A stretch of DNA of 64,000 nucleotides from contig NZ_LMER01000017.1 of assembly GCF_001426435.1 (NCBI RefSeq), positions 436 to 64,435 on the forward strand. Reading direction: 5' to 3'. The notes beneath the pieces are model-generated. The model had not been told where the DNA came from. It worked only from the letters and a program-made list of their open reading frames with translations, and did no database searches. This DNA comes from Angustibacter sp. Root456. Its GTDB lineage: Bacteria > Actinomycetota > Actinomycetes > Actinomycetales > Angustibacteraceae. Shown here in pieces: positions 17,561-23,790 of this stretch. Made by a program: the position numbers and the translations under genes. Within the stretch, counting starts at the first letter, position 1, and each line of letters opens with the position of its first letter.

Positions 17561-18343
17561 ATGAGGCAGCCACGGGGGCTGGCCGTCGGGGCCGCGCGCG
17601 CGCTGATCGTGGCGGCCTCGACGACCGCCCTGCTGTGCGCGTGCTCAGGCGGCGCGCCGGAGGCGAATCCGACGCCCACGCGGACGGCGAACGTGCCCTC
17701 CGTGAGCCCATCGGCCTCGCCGACCCCGACCTCGAGAGCGCGGCCGCCTGAACAGCACGACTCGCTCGTGGCCACCGCGGTGGTGCGGTCCGTCGCCGCG
17801 CACCGCAGCCCGGGTGGGCCGGTGTCCAGCACGTGGAAGAACCCACGACGGGCCGGCGTGCCGCTCACGTTCCGGGTGGTTGCCGCCCGTGGCGGATGGC
17901 TGCAGGTCCAGCTGCCCCAACGACCCAACGGCTCGACCGGCTGGGTCGTGGCGGCAGACGTGCGCCTGACGCGAGTGAGTTACCGGCTCGTGGTGTCGAC
18001 TGAGGACAACACCCTGACGCTGTTCGACGGCGGCGTCCGGGTCGCGAGGTACACCGTGGCGACGGGCACCGGTGGCACACCGACGCCGCACGGCTCCTTC
18101 TACCTGACCGAGCTGCTCTCGCCGACCAACCACGGCTACGGGCCGTTCGCCTTCGGGCTCTCGGCGTTCTCCGAGGCCCTGTCGAGCTTCGGTGGTGGCC
18201 CGGGTCAGATCGGCCTGCACGGCACCGACGACTCGTCGAGCATCGGCCACTCCGTCAGTCACGGGTGCATCCGGATGACCAACCGCGACATCACGGCCTT
18301 GGCGCACCTGCTGCCGCTCGGGACGCCGATCACGATCCGCTGA
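17561..18343 (+). CDS. L,D-transpeptidase (YkuD) lipoprotein
   Basis: This 260-residue enzyme would make 3-3 peptidoglycan cross-links or attach proteins to the wall. It has a lipobox LCAC (Cys28), a Ser/Pro/Thr linker, an SH3-like segment (about 70-135) and the YkuD domain from about 140. The catalytic motif is HGTDDSSSIGHSVSHGCIRM with nucleophile Cys236; most family members end in HGC-(I/V)-R-(M/L), so it is intact. It belongs to the run of envelope genes from 14.9 to 20 kb. Confidence 0.88.
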   Translation: MRQPRGLAVGAARALIVAASTTALLCACSGGAPEANPTPTRTANVPSVSPSASPTPTSRARPPEQHDSLVATAVVRSVAAHRSPGGPVSSTWKNPRRAGVPLTFRVVAARGGWLQVQLPQRPNGSTGWVVAADVRLTRVSYRLVVSTEDNTLTLFDGGVRVARYTVATGTGGTPTPHGSFYLTELLSPTNHGYGPFAFGLSAFSEALSSFGGGPGQIGLHGTDDSSSIGHSVSHGCIRMTNRDITALAHLLPLGTPITIR

Positions 18344-18462
18344 CGGCAGCTCGGGACACGAGGGCCCAGTTCACTCGCATCGGGTGAGGACCTGCCCGCC
18401 GTCGTCACGGACAGTGGACTGCGACGCCACCTGGCGTCCCGGTCACCAGGAGGAGCCCGCGC

Positions 18463-18675
18463 ATGACCAGTCCACTGCTGCCGTCGCAGCGCACGAAAGA
18501 GCATCGGGGTGAGCTGGACCTGAGGTGCCCCCGGTGCTGCAAGGGCCGTGCGCTCGTCGCAGGGTTCTCCCACCCGCGACTCGTGGTCACGTGCCGATAC
18601 TGCGCGTACGAGAGCCTCGTCTCGCTGCGGTCCGCACACCCCGCACGGGGTGGTGGCGGCGCCGACCCGGAGTGA
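18463..18675 (+). CDS. 70-residue zinc-ribbon protein
   Basis: A small protein with two CxxC knuckles (CPRC and CRYC) about 22 residues apart, followed by a glycine-rich tail. A near-perfect AGGAGG ribosome binding site lies 9 bases before the ATG. It may be a nucleic-acid or metal-binding accessory, but nothing nearby defines its role. Confidence 0.6.
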   Translation: MTSPLLPSQRTKEHRGELDLRCPRCCKGRALVAGFSHPRLVVTCRYCAYESLVSLRSAHPARGGGGADPE

Positions 18676-18800
18676 CTGACGGGCGGCGAGCCCCGAGCTC
18701 GACTGCCCTGCCGGCCGGCGTCGGGATCTTCTCAACAGGTCGCCGCAGGAGCACGATGTGGTCGCCACGTCCCTCGGGGGCGGAACCGTCTGGGAGAGTC

Positions 18801-20030
18801 ATGAACGGATTCACCAGGTTTGCGGGGGTCGCCACGGCGGCCCTTGCCATCAGCGTCGTCGCGGCACCCTCGGCGACCGCGACCAACGGCCCGGCGCTGC
18901 CGGTCAGAGATGCCGGCTCGCCGACCTTCACCACGATGGGCGGGGCCACCCCGCTCGCGACGAGCCGCACCGTGCCGCACTGGCACGGCTCCTTCACCGA
19001 CCCCACCAACGGCACGACCTACGGCTACAACATGGTCGGTACGGACCCCCGCACCAGCAACGCCTCGACGACCGTGCCCACTGACATCGTCCCGGTGAAC
19101 ATCGCCTTCTCCGCCAACGGCGGCTACGCGCTCAACGGCACCGACGTCGTGGCACGCACCGAGGCCTCGCCGATCTTCCAGCCGGGCGACTACACCAGCA
19201 CCGCGCGGTCGACGGGTGGCGCCGGCCCGCTCTCCGCGGGCAACGTCGGCGTCCAGTACGAGGACGCCGTCCTGCGCTCGCAGTTCAACAAGACCGGCAC
19301 GTCGTACCACGTGAACCTCGGAACACCGACGGTGCTCCCAGCGATCACACTGACCGTGCCCCAGGGCAAGGGCTCGGCCTTCCAGAACAGCCAGGGCATC
19401 GTCTACGGCCTGGTCGACATCTCGTGGTTCTCGACGCGCATCCAGCAGCTCATGGGGCAGCTGCACACGGACGCCACCCATCTGCCGATCTTCTTGACCG
19501 ACAACGTGATGCTGTACATCGGCAGTCTCGACAACTGCTGCGTCATCGGGTACCACGGGGCCTCGGTGGCGGTGGGCGGGGGCAGCGGCAGCACCCGCGG
19601 TCAGGGCAACCAACCGGTGCAGACGTTCGCGTACGCGGCGTACACGACGCCGGGCACGTTCGGCGCGTACTTCGTCCGGGACATCCACGCCCTGAGTCAC
19701 GAGATCGCCGAGTGGGGTGACGACCCGTTCGTCAACAACCTCGTCAACCCGTGGCTGACGCCGACGGCGCCGCAGTACGGCTGCACCGACATCCTGGAGA
19801 CCGGGGACCCGGTCGTGGGCATCGGGTTCACCATGCCGGGCAACACGTTCGACAACGTGGCCGGTGACCCGACCTGGCACCCCGAGGACGAGGTGCTCCT
19901 GCCCTGGTTCGCGCGCGAGACGCCGAACACCACCTCCCAGCCGCTGCAGCACGCAGCGACCGGGCGGTACACGTTCATGGGCGACCTCAACCCCTTCGCC
20001 GGCTTCCAGCAGGCGGCCACCGGCTGCTGA
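18801..20030 (+). CDS. Secreted protein with an HEIAE motif, possible metalloprotein
   Basis: A 409-residue exported protein with a signal peptide (cleavage near ATATNGP, residue 27) and a globular body. The segment ALSHEIAEWGDDPFVNN at about 299-315 looks like a zinc-binding HExxE helix, and a later CTDILETGDP segment could add a ligand. Paired cysteines (DNCC) occur mid-protein. The motif occurs in uncharacterised actinobacterial exported proteins. It lacks the full set of ligands of a known metallopeptidase family, so the activity is a guess. A strong terminator follows at 20057-20092. Confidence 0.65.
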   Translation: MNGFTRFAGVATAALAISVVAAPSATATNGPALPVRDAGSPTFTTMGGATPLATSRTVPHWHGSFTDPTNGTTYGYNMVGTDPRTSNASTTVPTDIVPVNIAFSANGGYALNGTDVVARTEASPIFQPGDYTSTARSTGGAGPLSAGNVGVQYEDAVLRSQFNKTGTSYHVNLGTPTVLPAITLTVPQGKGSAFQNSQGIVYGLVDISWFSTRIQQLMGQLHTDATHLPIFLTDNVMLYIGSLDNCCVIGYHGASVAVGGGSGSTRGQGNQPVQTFAYAAYTTPGTFGAYFVRDIHALSHEIAEWGDDPFVNNLVNPWLTPTAPQYGCTDILETGDPVVGIGFTMPGNTFDNVAGDPTWHPEDEVLLPWFARETPNTTSQPLQHAATGRYTFMGDLNPFAGFQQAATGC

Positions 20031-20056
20031 GCCAGGAGTGAGCACGCAACGACGGG

Positions 20057-20092
20057 AGGGTCCGGTCACGCGCTCGCGTGACCGGCCCCTCT
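20057..20092 (+). terminator. Rho-independent-type hairpin after the HEIAE gene
   Basis: The arms CCGGTCACG (20062-20070) and CGTGACCGG (20077-20085) pair perfectly around a 6-base loop, with further GAGGG/CCCCTC pairing outside. It sits 30 bases after the stop at 20030 and 50 bases before the convergent PAS-GGDEF stop, so it may stop transcription from both sides. There is no U-tract, as is usual in high-GC genomes. Confidence 0.7.
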
Positions 20093-20143
20093 CGGACGGA
20101 CTGTCGACCGGACGCCGTGGCCCGGCTCGCCTGGACCTGCGGC

Positions 20144-21151
20144 CTACTCGTCGGCGTACCGGCGCCGCTTGACCTCGTACATCCGATCGTCGGCGCGCGA
20201 CAGCACCAGGTCGATATCGGGCCTGCCCCCACGCTCGACATAGGTCACCCCGACACTGGCGGCCACGTCGACCTGCTCCCCCTTCAGACTGACCGGCCCC
20301 TGGACGGCTGCGACGACGCGTTGGCCGAAGCGCCGGGCGTCCACTGGGTCGTCGACCTCTCCGACCACCACGAACTCGTCGCCACCGACGCGAGCGGCCA
20401 CGTCGCCTTGGCGCACCCCTGCTCGCAGGCGGTCTGCCACATGAGCCAGCAGCTCGTCACCGACGCGATGGCCGAAGCTGTCGTTGACCGCCTTGAACCG
20501 ATCGAGATCGAGGAAAGCCACGGCAATGCCCCCGTGCCCACGCTGACTGAACATGAGCTCCATCTGCTCGAAGAGCAGCTCCCGGTTGGCCAGCCCGGTG
20601 AGCGAGTCGTGGGAGGCGCGGTGCTCCAGCTTCTCGCGCAGCGCGGCCGCCTCTTCCAGGGCCGCCCTCATCTCCTCGATGTCGGTGCAGGTCCCGAACC
20701 ACTTCACGATCTCACCGGCCTCGTTGCGCAGCGGCTGTGCCCGGCCCAGCATCCAGCGGTACACGCCGTCATGGCGCCGCAGCCGGTACTCGATGTCGTA
20801 CGGCTCGCCAGTCTGCGTGGCCTGCGCCCAGAGGTGGCGAGCACGAGGGCGGTCGGCCGGGTGGAACGGCGGGTTCCACCCCTCACCCAAGCTCTCCTCG
20901 AGCGAGCGACCGGTGAAGTCCATCCACTGCTGGTTGAAGTAGACGTGGTAGCCGTCGGGCCGTGCGATCCAGACGATGTGGGGCAGCGTCTCGACCACGT
21001 TGCGCCAGTCTGCCCCGCTGTCCCGGGCACCCTCCAGCTCGGCCGGAGACACGGCCGTCGGGACGAGTCCCCCAGCGGGGGCGGTTGGCAAGGGCCCGCG
21101 AGGGTCCCCGCAGTTCGAGGGGGGTGTACCGGCGAACATCGCTGCGTCCAT
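20144..21151 (-). CDS. PAS-GGDEF diguanylate cyclase
   Basis: A 335-residue cytosolic signalling enzyme making cyclic di-GMP. A PAS/PAC module covers about 50-165 (IVWIARPDGYHVYFNQQWMD with the PAC segment RWMLGRAQP). A coiled linker leads to a GGDEF domain (about 175-335) with an intact active site RVGGDEFVVV and DLDRFKAVNDSFGH. No inhibitory RxxD site was seen five residues before the motif. There is no membrane helix and no EAL partner in the window. It is transcribed alone. Confidence 0.88.
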   Translation of the reverse strand: MDAAMFAGTPPSNCGDPRGPLPTAPAGGLVPTAVSPAELEGARDSGADWRNVVETLPHIVWIARPDGYHVYFNQQWMDFTGRSLEESLGEGWNPPFHPADRPRARHLWAQATQTGEPYDIEYRLRRHDGVYRWMLGRAQPLRNEAGEIVKWFGTCTDIEEMRAALEEAAALREKLEHRASHDSLTGLANRELLFEQMELMFSQRGHGGIAVAFLDLDRFKAVNDSFGHRVGDELLAHVADRLRAGVRQGDVAARVGGDEFVVVGEVDDPVDARRFGQRVVAAVQGPVSLKGEQVDVAASVGVTYVERGGRPDIDLVLSRADDRMYEVKRRRYADE

Positions 21152-21440
21152 TCTTAGCTCTGAGCCTGGACTGAGCTGAACCCTGAGCGACCATCATGCC
21201 CGCGTCGGAGACGGCACCTCGTATGTGCTGTCACACCGGTCTCGTCGGCACGAGCACCGACTGCCTTGACCTCGCTCCCCGTGGCAGTCTGACCCCGCAG
21301 TCATGTCGCAGCGTCACGGCGTCGGTGAGCACTGCCCAGTGTCGCGGCGCACCGTCTGCCCGATGTGCTTGACTCCAGGCGGCAACGGCCACGCCTCCTG
21401 GCTTCACGGGGCCGCAGCAGACTGGTTGGAGGGCTCGACC

Positions 21441-21710
21441 ATGGACGCCGAAGAGCACGATCGCCTCGCCGAGCGAGAGACGATCCTGGCCGCCATGCTC
21501 GCCGCAGCCGAGCGTCTGCACGAGCTGGTGGACGTCGTCCAGACCGCACCCAGTGACGATGCCACTCTCCTTCACGAGGTGGCCGCACTCCTCGCCTGCG
21601 ACGAAGCGGCAGCGCGCACCGTGCTGGCCATGCCCCTCAACGCGGCCTCTCCAGCCCGACAGCGGCGACTTCGCGGTGAGCTCGACGAGGTGCGCCAGCT
21701 ACTGACCTAG
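21441..21710 (+). CDS. Small protein resembling the GyrA/ParC coiled-coil tail domain
   Basis: An 89-residue all-helical protein. The pattern LHELVDVVQTAPSDDATLLH, then ARTVLAMPLNAASPARQRRL and a final ELDEVRQLL, matches the DNA gyrase A coiled-coil segment (region around LxMPLxxLT-xERxKLxxEL). The catalytic and wing domains are absent, so it is not a topoisomerase. It could bind DNA or gyrase. The ATG at 21441 is chosen because upstream residues (from 21303) look non-coding. A decayed second copy lies at 22134-22362. Confidence 0.6.
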   Translation: MDAEEHDRLAERETILAAMLAAAERLHELVDVVQTAPSDDATLLHEVAALLACDEAAARTVLAMPLNAASPARQRRLRGELDEVRQLLT

Positions 21711-21728
21711 CCGCGTCAGCGTCGCGCG

Positions 21729-22130
21729 TCACCGGTGACCGTCGCGCCGAGGCGCCACCCAGTGGGCGGGGCCTGTGGAAGGGCCGCGCTGAGGAAACTG
21801 GTCCGGCGGCGTCACCTCCCATGTCGGTGAGTCACCAAGAACCACCCGCGTCGCAATGGCATACCGCGCGTCGAGAACAGCGTGCAAGGACGTCGACAGA
21901 AGTGCGATCGCCCCATCGTCTGGATCGCGACCGGGCCAGAGATCCTCGACGTCTGCCGCTGCGCTTGACAACCCGCGTTCAAGGACGGCCCTGTCGGCGG
22001 CGACGGTGATCACGTCGTCCGGCCACCGGTCGTGGACACAGCGGACCTCGTCGAGGTCGTCCGCGACGGACGCGACCGTCAGGCCGGCTCGTCTGCAGAT
22101 CTCGGCTAGCTCTTGCATCTTCACGTTCAC
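21729..22130 (-). CDS. Unknown 133-residue protein, paralogue A
   Basis: No known domain is recognised. It opens MNVKMQELAEICRRAGLTV, has a central acidic region (LWPGRDPDDGA) and ends in a basic PRRDGHR tail. A second copy at 31435-31836 has the same length and, by hand alignment, 27 differences over 133 residues with no gaps, so about 80% identity. Both copies lie within about 700 bases of the same mobile-type repeat. The product could be a small regulator; nothing visible proves this. Confidence 0.65.
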   Translation of the reverse strand: MNVKMQELAEICRRAGLTVASVADDLDEVRCVHDRWPDDVITVAADRAVLERGLSSAAADVEDLWPGRDPDDGAIALLSTSLHAVLDARYAIATRVVLGDSPTWEVTPPDQFPQRGPSTGPAHWVAPRRDGHR

Positions 22131-22133
22131 CCT

Positions 22134-22362
22134 TCACGTGGCAGAACCCCCCGTGGGTACATCCCTAGCAGCGGCAGGCGAGCGGATGCACGAACTGGTG
22201 GGACGACGTCCAGACCATCGTGGGCGCCGCCGCCGCGGACCTCTGCCCTCCGGCGAGGCGTGGCGCGTCGCATCCGCACGCTGCGGCTGCGCCACCTCAC
22301 CGGTGCCGCGTCCTGGACCGTGCGGCACAGTGGCGGTGGCCTCGCTACTCACCGCACCGGAT
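22134..22362 (+). pseudogene. Degenerate copy of the GyrA-coiled-coil-like gene
   Basis: AGCGGATGCACGAACTGGTG (GERMHELV) matches the functional copy (AERLHELV). One extra G then shifts the frame, GACGTCCAGACC continues the match in the next frame, and later ARRIRTLRLRHLTGAASW recalls ARTVLAMPLNAASP in yet another frame. At least two frameshifts and many substitutions mean no product. It is an old duplicate of the gene at 21441, on the same strand. Confidence 0.45.
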
Positions 22363-22381
22363 AGACCAGGAGCCCAGGTTC

Positions 22382-22705
22382 ATGTCACTCAACAGCGCGT
22401 CACCGTCCATCGGGCGCCGACTCTTCGCCGGCCAGGCCTTCGTCCTCCTGGTCGAGTACACGGCACCTCTGGAACGCATCGACGAGCTGCTCGACGCCCA
22501 CCGCGCCTGGCTCGACTCGCACTTCGCGGACGGCACCTTCCTGGTGTCCGGACCTCGGGTACCCCGCGAGGGCGGCACCATCCTGGCGACGGGCGAGTCG
22601 CGTAGCCAGCTCGAGCAGGTGATCTGCCACGACCCCTTCGTCCAGGCAGGTGCCGCCCGCTACCAGATCGTGGAGTTCACGCCCACCCGCGGCCCCTACG
22701 CCTGA
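22382..22705 (+). CDS. YciI-family protein
   Basis: A 107-residue ferredoxin-like alpha/beta protein with the YciI pattern: a first strand FVLLVEYT, a helix with LERIDELLDAHRAWLDSHFA, then GTFLVSGPRVPREGGTILAT and DPFVQAGAARYQIVEF. The conserved histidine (AHRAW) and aspartate (HDPF) positions of the family are present. Such proteins are small enzymes or dimerising domains of unclear substrate. An upstream GGAGCCCAGG may serve as ribosome binding site. It ends about 47 bases before repeat copy A. Confidence 0.75.
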   Translation: MSLNSASPSIGRRLFAGQAFVLLVEYTAPLERIDELLDAHRAWLDSHFADGTFLVSGPRVPREGGTILATGESRSQLEQVICHDPFVQAGAARYQIVEFTPTRGPYA

Positions 22706-22751
22706 CGCTGCCTGCCTGACGGGCGGAGCTGGGCCTCCGTCAGCGCTGTCA

Positions 22752-22842
22752 GACCGCTAGCAGGACATCGCTGACCGACTCACCAGGGACACTCCCTGAT
22801 CGTTCACATCAGCTGTCAACGGTCATCCGATGGCCGTCCAAC
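22752..22842. repeat. GGACATT-type repeat, copy A
   Basis: A sequence GACCGCTAGCAGGACATCGC through TCACATCAGCTG closely matches copies B (31230-31330) and C (33363-33464). Copies A and B also share about 28 further bases after CAGCTG. Copy A keeps the last two GGACA(T/C) motifs and the palindrome CCAGGGACACTCCCTGA in decayed form. No transposase lies beside it. Confidence 0.6.
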
Positions 22843-22893
22843 GCCCACCGATTATCTCGCAGCCGTGGGCGCCCGAGGTGAGGCACAGCTCGC

Positions 22894-23259
22894 TCATGAC
22901 GCCTCAGTGGACCGCTCAGCGGCCAGCGCCAGGTCCGATGCGCCCACCTTGACCAAGACGTCATGGACCGCCCGACTGGTCGCCACCACGCGCAGCCGCC
23001 CGCCGGTGGCGCGGCAGGACCTCGCCTGAACCAGCAGGATCGACACGCCCGCCGCGTCCGCCTCCGTCACCTGACGTAGGTCCAGGTGCACGTCGCCGCC
23101 GCGAGCCGGCGTCACCGCTCGCAGCAGCCAGCGCAACCTCGCCCGGGTGTCGAGGGTGAGCCGTCCAGCCGCACGCACCAGCACGGCACCCGAGGCACCA
23201 GTCGCCGACTCGAGCAGCAGTCCGTCCCGAACCATGGGGTCGTCGAACGGGCGGCTCAT
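22894..23259 (-). CDS. STAS-domain (anti-sigma-factor antagonist-like) protein
   Basis: A 121-residue STAS fold protein: the strand GAVLVRAAGRLTLDTRARL is followed by DVHLDLRQVTEADAAGVSIL, where the usual phospho-acceptor serine site (DxxxxxSSG) reads TEADAAG. The acceptor Ser/Thr is therefore not obvious, and it may not be phospho-regulated in the standard way. It overlaps the upstream dimeric-barrel gene by 4 bases on the same strand. The two may sense stress together. Confidence 0.75.
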   Translation of the reverse strand: MSRPFDDPMVRDGLLLESATGASGAVLVRAAGRLTLDTRARLRWLLRAVTPARGGDVHLDLRQVTEADAAGVSILLVQARSCRATGGRLRVVATSRAVHDVLVKVGASDLALAAERSTEAS

Positions 23260-23567
23260 CGGTCCGCCGTGACCAGCTGGAGCACCGTCGTCAACTGCCA
23301 GTCGACGTCGCCGTGGTCGATCGTCGCATGCACCGGCGAGTCACCCATCTCTCCGGTGATGCCGGCGGCTCCGGCCAGCGCCCGTTCGCGGCTGTCGTAG
23401 GCGACGATGTCGACGACGCGGCCGTCGTCAGCCTCGACGATCCGTCGCCAGCGAAAGCCCGGCTGGCGGCGCAGGTAGGCGTTGATGTCCTCGTTGGCAG
23501 TGATGAAATCGGCCGATGACAGCCCCGCCACCAGGCTCAGCGCGGTGATCTCCAGCACTTCAGGCAT
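23256..23567 (-). CDS. Small dimeric alpha/beta-barrel (ABM-like) protein
   Basis: A 103-residue protein starting MPEVLEITALSLVAG, with the alternating pattern LRRQPGFRWRRIVEADDGRV then VDIVAYDSRERALA typical of ferredoxin-like antibiotic-monooxygenase/EthD-type barrels. No catalytic residues can be assigned. It overlaps the STAS gene by 4 bases. Its promoter region faces the LAL regulator and contains the left half of the 20-bp inverted repeat at 23626-23645. Confidence 0.6.
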   Translation of the reverse strand: MPEVLEITALSLVAGLSSADFITANEDINAYLRRQPGFRWRRIVEADDGRVVDIVAYDSRERALAGAAGITGEMGDSPVHATIDHGDVDWQLTTVLQLVTADR

Positions 23568-23625
23568 CTGGGGTTCCTCCTCGAGTCGTCCTTGTCCGCA
23601 TCGTGCGGTCCCGGGGAGGCTCGGG

Positions 23626-23645
23626 GCATCAGTCGATCGACCGCA
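23626..23645. promoter_or_regulatory. Left copy of a 20-bp inverted repeat flanking the LAL gene
   Basis: GCATCAGTCGATCGACCGCA occurs here and, exactly and inverted, at 26556-26575. This copy lies in the intergenic region between the divergent ABM-like gene (start 23567) and the LAL regulator (start 23791). The core TCGATCGA is itself palindromic. A regulator operator is the simplest reading. Confidence 0.55.
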
Positions 23646-23790
23646 TTCGCACCCATCGCTGTCGGGACCCTGGCACGGCAGGCCGTGATGGAGCGGTTCA
23701 AGCAGTTGAGTGGCGTCGGCGCGGTTCGTCGTTGATCTTGTCCCACTCCGCGAATAGCCTTCTGCCGCGGGGACCGCCTCAGGGAGCAGC

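Noticed and set aside
22134-22362. A functional small gene upstream of the YciI gene
   Set aside because: Similarity to the GyrA-tail-like protein moves between three frames, so it is a relic.
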